Part shown: positions 26,904 to 35,905 of the stretch, piece after piece | Position numbering within the stretch: position 1 is the first letter of the stretch | Layout: each line of letters begins with the position of its first letter | From: CAWCKS01 sp963796195 | GTDB lineage: Bacteria; Pseudomonadota; Alphaproteobacteria; Rhizobiales; Xanthobacteraceae | DNA: 64,000 bases | Assembly (NCBI GenBank): GCA_963796195.1 | Contig: CAWCKS010000007.1 | Span: 310,001 to 374,000, forward strand | Direction of reading: 5' to 3' | Translations under genes and position numbers: made by a program | Notes under the pieces: generated by a model | What the model saw: only the letters and a program-made list of their open reading frames with translations | Database searches by the model: none | Told to the model about the DNA's origin: nothing

Positions 26904-27668
26904 ATGGCGCAACAGACTGAGGGAGCTACGCATTTTGGCTCGCAGGAAGTGCCGCTTGCCGACAAGCAGCTGCTGGTCGACGGGGTCTTCCGCAGCGTGG
27001 CGCGCCGTTATGACCTGATGAACGACCTGATGTCGGGCGGCCTGCATCGCGCCTGGAAGGCCGCGATGATCACCGCGCTCAATCCGCCGAAAGGAGCGAG
27101 GCCGTTCTCGCTACTCGATGTCGCGGGCGGCACCGGCGACATCGCGTTTCGCGCCTCAGAAGCCGCGGGCGAGGGCTTTCACGCCGTTGTCTGCGACATC
27201 AACCCGGACATGCTTGCAATCGGCCGCGAGCGAGCGGCCAAACACGCGCCGAAGCAACGGCTGACGTTTGTTGAGGGCAACGCCGAGCAGCTGCAGTTTC
27301 CGGACCGGCACTTCGACGCCTACACCATCGCGTTCGGTATCCGCAATGTGCCGCGCGTCGATGCCGCCTTGAAGGAAGCGTTTCGCGTGCTCAAGCCCGG
27401 CGGGCGGTTCTTGTGCCTTGAGTTCTCGCATGTCGACCTGCCGGGGCTCGAGCGCATTTACGAAGTCTATTCGTTCAACGTCATCCCGGCGCTCGGCCGC
27501 ATCGTCACTGGCGATGCTGATGCTTATCGCTACCTCGTCGAATCGATCAGGCAATTCCCAAAACCCACGGCTTTCGCCGATATGATCCGCACGGCCGGCT
27601 TTTCACGCGTCTCATTTGAAGCGATGTCGGGTGGCATCGTCACGTTGCATTCGGGCTGGCGTTTGTGA
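26904..27668 (+). CDS. ubiE: Demethylmenaquinone/2-methoxy-6-polyprenyl-benzoquinol methyltransferase
   Basis: C-methylation step of ubiquinone synthesis, SAM-dependent, 254 residues. SAM motif I is 'LLDVAGGTGDIAFRASE'. Family signatures are 'RRYDLMNDLMSGGLHRAW' and 'FGIRNVPRVDAALKEAFRV'. ATG 26904 is preceded by a strong GAGGAGG ribosome-binding site, which decides the start against an upstream in-frame ATG at 26877. Its TGA overlaps the GTG start of ubiB. Confidence 0.96.
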   Translation: MAQQTEGATHFGSQEVPLADKQLLVDGVFRSVARRYDLMNDLMSGGLHRAWKAAMITALNPPKGARPFSLLDVAGGTGDIAFRASEAAGEGFHAVVCDINPDMLAIGRERAAKHAPKQRLTFVEGNAEQLQFPDRHFDAYTIAFGIRNVPRVDAALKEAFRVLKPGGRFLCLEFSHVDLPGLERIYEVYSFNVIPALGRIVTGDADAYRYLVESIRQFPKPTAFADMIRTAGFSRVSFEAMSGGIVTLHSGWRL

Positions 27669-29236
27669 TCGCTTCGGTTGTTCATGTCGCAAGGCTGACG
27701 CGTGCGGCCTTTGTGTTTGCGCGCGAAGGCGTATTCGGGATCGTTGATCCGACGCCTTTCCCGCCGGCGGCACAACTCGCGCTGCAACTCGGCCGCATGA
27801 TCGAACGACCGCGCAGCGACGCGTTCCTCGGACGCGTCGCCGCGGCGTTGCAGCGGCTCGGCCCGAGCTACGTCAAGCTTGGCCAGTTTCTTGCGACCCG
27901 ACCCGACGTGGTCGGCATGGCGATGGCGCGCGAACTTGAAAGCTTGCAGGACCGGCTGGCACCGTTTCCGCAAACCGAAGCCGAGGCGACCATCGCTGCC
28001 GCGTTCGAGCGGCCCCTGAATCAAACCTACGCCAGCTTCGGGCCTGCGGTGGCGGCGGCCTCGATCGCGCAGGTGCACCGTGCTGAGGTAGTCGGATCCA
28101 CCGAGCACCACCCTGTTGCGGTGAAGATCCTGCGCCCGAATGTCGCCCACAGCTTCAAGGTCGACCTCGACGCCTTTCGTTTCGCTGCCCGGCAGATGGA
28201 ATCAATCTCCGAGGAAGCGCGGCGGCTGCGACTCACCGAGATCGTCTCCACCCTGACGCGCTCGGTCGCGATGGAGATGGATTTGAGGCTCGAGGCGGCG
28301 GCGCTATCGGAGATGGCGGAGAACACCGCTAGCGATCCAGACTTTCGTGTGCCCGTGGTGGACTGGGATCGCACCTCGCACAACGTGCTGACGATGGAGT
28401 GGATCGACGGCATTGCGCTGAACGATCGCAGCAAGCTCGAGGCAAGCCACGTCGATTTCGTCGATCTGTCGCGGAAAATCATCCAAAGCTTCCTCCGCCA
28501 TTCGCTACGCGACGGCTTCTTCCATGCCGACATGCATCCGGGAAATCTGTTCATCGACGAAACCGGGCGGCTGGTCGCCGTCGACTTCGGCATCATGGGC
28601 CGGCTAGGCGTCAAGGAACGACGTTTCCTGGCCGAAATTCTCTACGGCTTCATCACGCGTGATTATCACCGGGTCGCCGAAGTTCATTTCGAAGCAGGCT
28701 ACGTGCCACCGCATCACTCGGTGGACAATTTCGCTCAGGCGATCCGCGCTATTGGTGAGCCGATCCACAATCGCACTGCACAGGAAATCTCGATGGCGCG
28801 GCTGTTGACCCTGCTGTTCGAGGTCACCGCGCTGTTCGACATGCAGACCCGGCCGGAACTGCTGCTGCTGCAAAAGACCATGGTCGTGGTGGAAGGGGTT
28901 GCCCGCAGTTTTGATCCGCGTCTCGATATTTGGACCACGGCGGAGCCGGTGGTGCGCGAATGGATCGAGCGCAACCTCGGCCCGATCGGCAAGATCGAGG
29001 GCGCGGTGAGTGGCGTCAACGATCTCGGCAAGATCCTGAGCCAGCTGCCTGGCATCGCTGGGCGCGCGGTGATGCTGCTGGAGCGGATGGACGGGTTGAC
29101 GCGCAACGGTCTGCAGCTCTCGCCAGAATCGGTTGAAGCGATGACCCGCGCCGAGCAGCGCCGCAACCGCTGGCTCACGGCAGGCATCTGGCTGATCGGT
29201 ATTGCGCTGATCGCGGCAGTGTGGGTCTTGCGATGA
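27665..29236 (+). CDS. ubiB: UbiB-type ubiquinone biosynthesis kinase-like protein
   Basis: Membrane-bound atypical kinase/ATPase of the ABC1/ADCK family, required for ubiquinone synthesis. 523 residues. The family's KxGQ motif is 'YVKLGQFLATRPDVVG' and the Ala-rich loop is 'AVAAASIAQVHRAEV'. The metal and catalytic loop is 'ADMHPGNLFIDETGRLVAVD' followed by 'FGIMGRLG'. A C-terminal transmembrane helix ('AGIWLIGIALIAAVWVL') is at about residues 502-521. The GTG start overlaps the ubiE stop. Confidence 0.95.
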   Translation: MIASVVHVARLTRAAFVFAREGVFGIVDPTPFPPAAQLALQLGRMIERPRSDAFLGRVAAALQRLGPSYVKLGQFLATRPDVVGMAMARELESLQDRLAPFPQTEAEATIAAAFERPLNQTYASFGPAVAAASIAQVHRAEVVGSTEHHPVAVKILRPNVAHSFKVDLDAFRFAARQMESISEEARRLRLTEIVSTLTRSVAMEMDLRLEAAALSEMAENTASDPDFRVPVVDWDRTSHNVLTMEWIDGIALNDRSKLEASHVDFVDLSRKIIQSFLRHSLRDGFFHADMHPGNLFIDETGRLVAVDFGIMGRLGVKERRFLAEILYGFITRDYHRVAEVHFEAGYVPPHHSVDNFAQAIRAIGEPIHNRTAQEISMARLLTLLFEVTALFDMQTRPELLLLQKTMVVVEGVARSFDPRLDIWTTAEPVVREWIERNLGPIGKIEGAVSGVNDLGKILSQLPGIAGRAVMLLERMDGLTRNGLQLSPESVEAMTRAEQRRNRWLTAGIWLIGIALIAAVWVLR

Positions 29237-29260
29237 CAGTCGGCTGAGGGGCAGGCCTTG

Positions 29261-29893
29261 ATGCCATCAACGCAGACGCTCTGCACATTCGCCATTGCGG
29301 CGCTGGTGCTTGCCGCAGTGCCAGGACCAGGATTGCTGTATATCGTGAGCCGTACGCTCGCGTCCGGTCCCAGGCAGGGATTCGCTTCTTGCGCCGGTGC
29401 GGCAGTCGGCGGTGCGGTGCACGTGATCGCAGGTATTGTCGGTGTGTCCGCGCTGGTGATGCAAAGCGCAACCGCTTTCACTGTTCTAAAGTTCTGTGGC
29501 GGCATCTATCTGCTCGTGCTTGCGGTCCAGACTTGGCTGAGCGCGGCACCGGCGAGGCTTGACCTGCCCCAGCGGACGTCTGGCATAGCGCAAAGCTTCC
29601 GCGAGGCTGTCATTGTCGAGGGCACCAATCCGAAAACGGCCGCGTTCTTCCTCGCGTTCATCCCTCAGTTCATTGACCTTGGACGCGGCCGCGTCGCCGT
29701 GCAGTTCCTCATCCTTGGCGCGATGTCGGTGACGCTCAATACCGCGATGGATGTGGTCGGCGTCATCACCGCGGGCATGTTGCGTGATAGCCTGACGACA
29801 CACCGCTCGGCGATGGCGCGGCTTCGCAAGCTATCGGCAGGGTTTCTGGGTGGGCTTGGCCTCTCTGTCTTGGTGGCCAGGCGCCCGGCTTGA
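29261..29893 (+). CDS. LysE/RhtB-family amino acid exporter
   Basis: About 210-residue inner-membrane protein with around six hydrophobic segments. The LysE signature is 'VLAAVPGPGLLYIVSRTL' near the N-terminus, and 'NPKTAAFFLAFIPQFIDLG' is the typical central block. The substrate (an amino acid or homoserine-lactone-like compound) cannot be assigned. ATG 29261 is chosen; a TTG lies directly upstream. It begins shortly after ubiB on the same strand. Confidence 0.88.
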   Translation: MPSTQTLCTFAIAALVLAAVPGPGLLYIVSRTLASGPRQGFASCAGAAVGGAVHVIAGIVGVSALVMQSATAFTVLKFCGGIYLLVLAVQTWLSAAPARLDLPQRTSGIAQSFREAVIVEGTNPKTAAFFLAFIPQFIDLGRGRVAVQFLILGAMSVTLNTAMDVVGVITAGMLRDSLTTHRSAMARLRKLSAGFLGGLGLSVLVARRPA

Positions 29894-29946
29894 ACAATTG
29901 CCTGGCGCATAGCCCAAAGCGATCAATTGATACGACGGAGAGTTCC

Positions 29947-30603
29947 ATGAAACTGTTCTCGTTCTGGCGATCGCTGGCGACCTTTCGCGTGCGCATCGGG
30001 CTCAATCTCAAGGGGCTGCCGGTCGAAACGGTGTTCGTCGATCTCGACGCCGACGCCCAGCGAACGAACGATTATCGCAGCGTCAATCCGCAAATGGTGC
30101 TGCCCGCGCTGGTCGATGGCGACGGGCCGGCGCTGTTTCAGTCGATCGCGATCCTCGATTATCTCGATGAGGTCTATCCGGAGCCACCGTTATTGCCTGC
30201 GGATGCACGCGGTCGTGCGCGGGTCCGCGGTCTTGCGATGATGGTCGCCTGTGAAGGACATCCGCTGCTGGTGCCGCGCGTGCGGCAGTACCTCGAGCGC
30301 GAGCTCAAGCTCGACGAAGCGACGAGGCTCGCCTGGAGCCGGCACTGGATTTCGGAAACGCTTGTCGCGCTTGAGGGGCGGCTGAGTCGCGACCCGCAAA
30401 CCCGTGCATTCTGTCACGGCGACAAGCCAACGATGGCGGACATTTGTCTCGTCGGCCATGTGACAGCCGCCCAATCGGCGCAATGCGATCTCGCCCCGTA
30501 CCCGACGGTGAGAGGTATCTTCGAGACAGCGATGGCGCTGCCCGCCTTCGCTTCTGCCCATCCGCGGCGCCAGCCGGATACTCCGGCGGGTTTACGGATT
30601 TGA
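29947..30603 (+). CDS. Zeta-class glutathione S-transferase, maleylacetoacetate isomerase-like
   Basis: 218 residues. The N-terminal domain has 'LFSFWRSLATFRVRIGLNLK', resembling the SSxxYRVRIALNLKG motif of MaiA, and 'NPQMVLPALVDGDGPALFQS'. The C-terminal domain has 'CHGDKPTMADICLVGHVTA'. MaiA isomerises maleylacetoacetate in tyrosine breakdown. No other gene of that pathway is adjacent, so the substrate is uncertain. ATG 29947 follows a GGAGAG ribosome-binding site. Confidence 0.8.
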   Translation: MKLFSFWRSLATFRVRIGLNLKGLPVETVFVDLDADAQRTNDYRSVNPQMVLPALVDGDGPALFQSIAILDYLDEVYPEPPLLPADARGRARVRGLAMMVACEGHPLLVPRVRQYLERELKLDEATRLAWSRHWISETLVALEGRLSRDPQTRAFCHGDKPTMADICLVGHVTAAQSAQCDLAPYPTVRGIFETAMALPAFASAHPRRQPDTPAGLRI

Positions 30604-30619
30604 TTGCAATGCGATCACC

Positions 30620-30641
30620 TTGATGATAGCATTGACATCAA
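30620..30641. promoter_or_regulatory. Inverted repeat upstream of RHH-coaBC, candidate operator
   Basis: TTGATG (30620-30625) and CATCAA (30636-30641) form a perfect 6-bp inverted repeat with a 10-base spacer, 24 bases before the coaBC ATG. The coaBC product starts with a ribbon-helix-helix domain of antitoxin type, and such domains normally bind short inverted repeats in their own promoters. Autoregulation is an inference from that combination. Confidence 0.4.
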
Positions 30642-30665
30642 TCTAAGCTCGCTTTGGTGCGCTCC

Positions 30666-32069
30666 ATGGCCAGTCTGACCATCCGCAAGCTCGACGACGC
30701 CCTCAAAGCGCAGCTCCGCTTGCGGGCGGCAGCCAATGGCCGCTCGGTCGAGGACGAGGTGCGCACTATCCTGCGCGACACCGCGACACCCTCGCAAGCG
30801 CTTCCGCCCGCCAAGAAGGCAGAGGCATCGCACGCCACAAGGCGGTCGCGCCACGGCGCGAAGCGGGTGACGTTGATCATCGGCGGCGGTATTGCCGCGT
30901 ACAAGTCGCTCGATCTCATTCGCCGGCTCAAGGAGCGCGGAATGGAGGTGCGCTGCGTGCTGACCCGCGCCGCGCAACACTTCGTCACGGCGCTGTCGGC
31001 GAGCGCGCTGTCGGGTGAGCGCTGCTACACCGACTTGTTCGATCCCTCGAGCGAGTTCGACGCCGGCCACATCCGTCTTGCGCGCGATTGCGATCTGATC
31101 GTTGTCGCGCCGGCAACCGCCGACTTGATGGCGAAGATGGCGCATGGCCACGCGGACGATCTCGCAACCGCGATCCTGCTCGCGACCGACCGAAAAATCC
31201 TGCTGGCGCCGGCGATGAACCCGATGATGTGGGCGAACGCCGCGACCGTGCGCAACGTGCATCAGCTCGCTGCCCAAGGCATCCAGTTCGTTGGCCCCGC
31301 AAGCGGCGCGATGGCCGAGGCCGGCGAAAGCGGGCTCGGCCGCATGTCCGAGGCGATCGACATCGCTCTCATGGCCGATCGTCTGCTGCAATCCGCGCAG
31401 CAGGGACCACTGAGCGGAAAGCGGGTCGTCGTGACTGCCGGGCCGACCCACGAAGCGATCGACCCGGTGCGCTACATCGCAAATCGATCCTCCGGCAAAC
31501 AGGGATTTGCAATCGCTGAAGCAGCGGCAGCCGCAGGCGCCGACGTCGCGCTTATCACGGGCCCGGTGCGTCTGTCCGACCCTGACGGCGTCAACGTCAC
31601 ACGTGTCGAATCGGCGCGCGACATGCTCGTCGCGGTGCAGAGCGCTTTGCCTTCCGACTGCGCTGTGTTCGCAGCCGCCGTGGCGGACTGGCGCGTCGCC
31701 GAGGCCGGTGAGCAGAAAATCAAGAAGACGCCGGGCGCCGAAGCGCCGGCGCTCAAGCTTGTAGAGAATCCCGATCTGCTGGCGACGGTCTCGAGGCAGG
31801 CCAACAACCGGCCGCAGCTTGTCATCGGCTTCGCCGCCGAGACCGAGAACCTGATCGAGAACGCAAAATCCAAGCTTGCCCGCAAAGGCTGCGACTGGAT
31901 CGTCGCCAACGATGTTTCGCCGGAGGGCGGCGTGTTCGGCGGCGACCGCAACACCGTGCACATCGTCACACGCGGCGGCGTCGAGTCGTGGCCGGCAATG
32001 GGCAAGGACGAAGTCGCGACTGCACTGGTGGCCCGTATCGCGCAAGCCCTGCAAGGCGCGAAGCCGTGA
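30666..32069 (+). CDS. coaBC: CoaBC coenzyme A biosynthesis protein with N-terminal ribbon-helix-helix domain
   Basis: Bifunctional enzyme that joins cysteine to 4'-phosphopantothenate (CoaB) and decarboxylates the product (CoaC, FMN-dependent). 467 residues. Residues 1-40 ('MASLTIRKLDDALKAQLRLR', then 'NGRSVEDEVRTIL') are a FitA/VapB-like RHH DNA-binding domain. A Pro/Ala/basic linker (41-66) follows. CoaC starts at 'VTLIIGGGIAAYKSLDLI', with H135 in 'AGHIRLARDCDLI' and 'PAMNPMMW' at 182-189. The flap motif reads 'AEAGESGLGRM', with A219 where E. coli has its catalytic Cys. CoaB has 'VVVTAGPTHEAIDPVRYIA'. Its stop overlaps the dut GTG start. Confidence 0.93.
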   Translation: MASLTIRKLDDALKAQLRLRAAANGRSVEDEVRTILRDTATPSQALPPAKKAEASHATRRSRHGAKRVTLIIGGGIAAYKSLDLIRRLKERGMEVRCVLTRAAQHFVTALSASALSGERCYTDLFDPSSEFDAGHIRLARDCDLIVVAPATADLMAKMAHGHADDLATAILLATDRKILLAPAMNPMMWANAATVRNVHQLAAQGIQFVGPASGAMAEAGESGLGRMSEAIDIALMADRLLQSAQQGPLSGKRVVVTAGPTHEAIDPVRYIANRSSGKQGFAIAEAAAAAGADVALITGPVRLSDPDGVNVTRVESARDMLVAVQSALPSDCAVFAAAVADWRVAEAGEQKIKKTPGAEAPALKLVENPDLLATVSRQANNRPQLVIGFAAETENLIENAKSKLARKGCDWIVANDVSPEGGVFGGDRNTVHIVTRGGVESWPAMGKDEVATALVARIAQALQGAKP

Positions 32070-32524
32070 GCGAGCTCATCAAGATCGAGGTCATGCAGTT
32101 GCCGCACGCCAAAGGTTTGCAGCTGCCGGCGTATCAGACCGCGGACGCCGCCGGCCTCGACCTCACTGCAGCCGTTGCCGAGGATGCTCCGGTAACGCTT
32201 GCGCCGGGCGGACGCTCGGTGATTCCGACGGGACTTGCGATCGCCCTTCCGGCAGGCACCGAAGCACAGATCCGGCCGCGCTCCGGGCTCGCCGCGCGCC
32301 ACGGCATCACCGTGCTCAACACGCCAGCGACGATCGACGCCGACTACCGCGGTGAAATCGGCGTGCTACTGATCAATCACGGCAGCGAGCCGTTCGTGAT
32401 CCGCCGCGGCGAACGAATTGCGCAACTTGTGATTGCTCGCGTCATACAGGCGCAACTTCTGCCGGTGAGCTCGCTGCCACCGACATCACGCGGAACCGGT
32501 GGGTGGGGTTCGACCGGCAGTTAA
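32066..32524 (+). CDS. dut: Deoxyuridine 5'-triphosphate nucleotidohydrolase (dUTPase)
   Basis: Hydrolyses dUTP to dUMP, keeping uracil out of DNA. 152 residues. All five motifs of trimeric dUTPases are present: 'DAAGLDLTAAV', 'PRSGLAARHGI', 'NTPATIDADYRGEIGVLLIN', 'RRGERIAQLVIARV' and the C-terminal 'RGTGGWGSTGS'. The GTG start overlaps the coaBC stop (GTGA), a common coaBC-dut pairing in Alphaproteobacteria. Confidence 0.97.
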   Translation: MSELIKIEVMQLPHAKGLQLPAYQTADAAGLDLTAAVAEDAPVTLAPGGRSVIPTGLAIALPAGTEAQIRPRSGLAARHGITVLNTPATIDADYRGEIGVLLINHGSEPFVIRRGERIAQLVIARVIQAQLLPVSSLPPTSRGTGGWGSTGS

Positions 32525-32729
32525 GGTAAATCCGCTGTGGATGCCGCAAAGCGGCGTAAGCGAGTTGCTCGCCCCGGTTCCCTTCCACTATTACGTTACC
32601 GCCGCTCGATCGATTTGCCGGAAATGGATATGCGGTTCCGGCAATCGATCGCGCGCAAACATCCGCCGGTGCGAAGACGAATCGCATGATTCGCTCGGAC
32701 GTGCCGGCATTGCACTTGGTAATATTGGA

Positions 32730-33149
32730 ATGCAGTTCGTCCCGCAGCGCGGTCTGGTCGCGATCATGGCCGTTCTCGACATCGCCCTCAATGGAACCCG
32801 GCGGCCGATTTCGGCAAAGGCTCTCGCCCACCGTTATGGTCTGGCGCCGCGATATCTCGAGCCGATGCTGCAGATGCTGGTTCACGACGGCATCCTGAAG
32901 GGGGTCCGCGGACCGCAAGGCGGCTACCAGCTCGGCAAGCCGTCATCCTCGCTGACCGTCGCAGAGATCGTTTGCGCGGCCACCGACGCCTCGACGACCT
33001 ACCCGCCAATCAAGAAATATCCGCTGGTGGCCAAGATCATCCTGCCGGGCCTGGAAAAGGCCGAGCGTGCGATCTCGGATACATTGCAGACTGTGACGGT
33101 CGATACCTTGCTACGTCGCGCGAGCGCACTCGGCCTGCGGCGCGATTGA
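32730..33149 (+). CDS. Rrf2-family transcriptional regulator
   Basis: 139-residue winged-helix regulator. The HTH region is 'RPISAKALAHRYGLAPRYLE' followed by 'MLQMLVHDGILKGVRGPQGG', typical of Rrf2 proteins. The three-cysteine cluster of the Fe-S members (IscR, NsrR, RirA) is absent: only one Cys ('CAATDAS') is seen, so it is probably not an Fe-S sensor. ATG 32730 is chosen because the fold begins just after it; the frame is open for about 230 bases upstream. It lies between dut and divL. Confidence 0.8.
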   Translation: MQFVPQRGLVAIMAVLDIALNGTRRPISAKALAHRYGLAPRYLEPMLQMLVHDGILKGVRGPQGGYQLGKPSSSLTVAEIVCAATDASTTYPPIKKYPLVAKIILPGLEKAERAISDTLQTVTVDTLLRRASALGLRRD

Positions 33150-33397
33150 TTCGTTTTTCGTGCCGACAGTCCTGTGGACGTCGGCGATAATGAAATTGAC
33201 GCCGCGTTGTGGCCGCGTTCACGGTCTGGACTTTTACCGTGAGAGTCACCTTGCCGATATTCTCAATTGATTTGCGGCAAGCCCGCCGACGCGGCGCGCG
33301 AAGGCGTCCGGACGGCTTCGCTTCGGGACGAGCAAGACCGCAGCTATCGCCCGCAACCGTTTGGCGCGAGGCTGATGACGCGGAGTTGGGGCATGTG

Positions 33398-35905
33398 ATG
33401 ACAGGCGTATTGGGGGCGATGCGTCGGTCAGCCATATCTTGCTCGTCGCTGTGCAGCGTCATGGTTGCCGGGTCATCACTCGTGACCGGCAGTGCAACCG
33501 CGCGCGCGGAATCGTCGTCGACGCTTCGCGTGCTCACCGCACTCAACGAATTGAGCCGCCAGGAAGTCGCAGCCCTCGGCCTCGTACTGGCCATCGTCGG
33601 TTTCTCGGTCGTCGCCGCGATCCTCTTGATGCGCGCGCGAACCCGCGGGGCGGCGACGGAACAGGCCTATCGCGGCGAACTGGAGCGGCTGCGAGCCGAG
33701 TCCGATCGCAATCACGCGCTACTCCTCGCCGAACCGCAAATCATCATTGCCTGGCCGGCGGGGAGCGATCGCGCCGACATCGCCGGCGACGTCTCATTCC
33801 TGCTTCCGCCCGGCTCGCCACAAGGCCGTGCGCTCGCCTTCGCCACCTGGCTCGCACCGGAGCCTTCGCTGCAACTTGATCGCGCCGTCAAAAGCTTGCG
33901 GAACGATGCGGAAAGCTTTGTCCTGCACCTGACGACGCTGTCGGGGCGTACCGTTGAAGCCACCGGCCGCGCGATCGGCGGCCAGGCAATCCTGCGCTTG
34001 CGGGAAATCTCCGGCTTGCGCCGCGAGCTCGCGGAAATGACGCGGCGCTACAACACGCTGTTCGAAGAGACCGACATCCTGCGCAGCTTCGCGACCGCGC
34101 TGCCGTGGCCGATCTGGGCGCGCCGCAGGGATGACTTCGCTGATCTTCGCCAATCCCGCCTACGCCGCCGCGGCCGATACGACCTCGGTCGACGACGCGA
34201 TCAACCGGAATCTCGGCATTCTCGACACCGCCGATCGGGAGGATTTGGCGCGCGCGCTGTCGGACCAGCAAAAATTCTCGGCGCGCGTGCCGATCGTGGT
34301 TCGCGGCGAGCGGCGAATTTTTGACGTGAACGCGATCGCCACGCGCTCGGGCAGCGCTGGCGTCGCCATCGACGTCAGCGAAACGGCAGTCCTGCAAGCC
34401 GAGCTCGAGCGCATGGCCGACGCCCATCGGCGCACGCTGAATTCAGCTCTCATCCGGCGTTGCGGTGTTCGATGCGCGGCAGCGGCTCGCCTTCTACAAC
34501 GAGTTCCTATCGGCGGCTGTGGGACCTCGACGCCGCATTTCTCGATGCGCGCCCCGACGATTCCAACGTCCTCGATCGCCTGCGTGCGGCACGGAAACTG
34601 CCGGAGCAGAACGACTTCCGCGCCTGGAAGGCGCGCCTGCTGGAAGCCTATCGCGCGGTCGAGCCGCAACGCGAGGAATGGCACCTGCCCGATGGCCGCA
34701 CCTTGCGCGTGGTGATGACGCCGAACCAGGAGGGCGGCGTTACCTATATCTTCGACGACGCCACCGAGAGCCTCGATCTCGAACGCCGCTACACCGCACT
34801 GATCCGGGTCCAGCGCGAGACCCTGGACAATCTCGCCGAGGCGGTCGCGGTGTTCGGCAGTAACGGCTGCGCGCGCCTGTTCAATCCCGCCTTTGCCAGG
34901 ATGTGGCGGCTGTCGCTCGACGCGATGGAACTTCAGCCGCACATCGAGACCGTGCAGGAGTGGTGCCAGCCGCTCTATGATGATGCCGCGACCTGGCAGA
35001 CGCTGCGGGGGGCCATCACCGGCATCGACAACCGCGCTCCCGTCGCGCTCAAGCTCGAACGCAAGGACGGCAGTGTGCTCGAATGCACGACGACGCCGCT
35101 GTCCGATGGCGCCACGTTGCTGACGTTCCAGGACATCACCGATACTGTGAACGTCGAGCGCGCCTTGCGCGAACGGAACGACGCGCTGGAGGCCGCCGAC
35201 CAGATCAAGGTCGACTTCGTCCATCACGTCTCCTACGAACTGCGCTCGCCGTTGACGACAATCATCGGCTTCGCGCATTTCCTCGCCGACCCGTCGACCG
35301 GACCGCTGACTCTCAAGCAGAGCGAGTACCTCTCCTACATCACGACGTCGACCAACGCGCTGCTCGCCATCATCAACAACATCCTCGATCTCGCGACGAT
35401 CGATGCCGGCGCCATGACACTGAATCTTGGCGTCGTCGACGTGCAGAAGGCGATCGAGCAGGCCGCCGCCGGCATCCAGGATCGCCTCATCAACGATCGC
35501 ATATCGCTCGACATCGACGCGCCGAAGGAGATCGGCACGTTCGAAGGTGATGAGCGGCGCGTCGTGCAGGTGCTCTACAATCTCCTTGCCAACGCCGTCG
35601 GATTTGCGCCGCACGACTCGTCGGTCGTGCTGAAGGTTCGCCGCCAGAACGGAACGATTGCCTTCTCCGTCACCGACGCCGGACCCGGCATTCCAGCCGA
35701 CGTTCAGGACAAGGTATTCAACTGGTTCGAAACCCACGCCAACGGCTCGCGCCATCGCGGCGCCGGCCTCGGCCTCTCGCTGGTGCGCTCATTCGTTGAA
35801 CTGCACGGCGGCCGCGTGTTCGTCGATTCCGCCGTTGGCAAGGGCACCACCGTGACCTGCGAATTTCCGATCGATCACAGCGCCCATCGCACCGCCGCGG
35901 AATGA
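33398..35905 (+). CDS. divL: DivL-like sensor kinase with Tyr at the phospho-acceptor site; three apparent frameshifts
   Basis: Membrane-anchored PAS/histidine-kinase-type protein; corrected length about 834 residues. One transmembrane helix ('AALGLVLAIVGFSVVAAILL') lies at about 58-79, followed by several PAS-like domains, a HisKA domain and an HATPase. The H-box reads 'FVHHVSYELRSPLTTIIGF', with Y612 where histidine kinases have the phospho-acceptor His. That is the DivL hallmark. The N-box 'VLYNLLANAVGF' and G-boxes 'DAGPGIPAD' and 'GAGLGLSLVRSF' are intact. Three +1 shifts occur, at 34133 (GACTTC), 34439 (GAATTC) and 34501 (GAGTTC), restoring the frame together. In Caulobacter DivL controls CtrA phosphorylation through CckA. 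Confidence 0.82.

Noticed and set aside
30666..30790. A separate VapB/FitA-type antitoxin gene upstream of coaBC
   Set aside because: The RHH segment is in frame with CoaC with no stop or ribosome-binding site between them, and no PIN-domain toxin gene is nearby.
33398..35905. Reading divL as several small genes or as a decaying pseudogene
   Set aside because: Three +1 shifts sum to one codon, all domains before, between and after them are conserved, and each shift sits at a GANTC-like site, which fits sequencing error better than decay.
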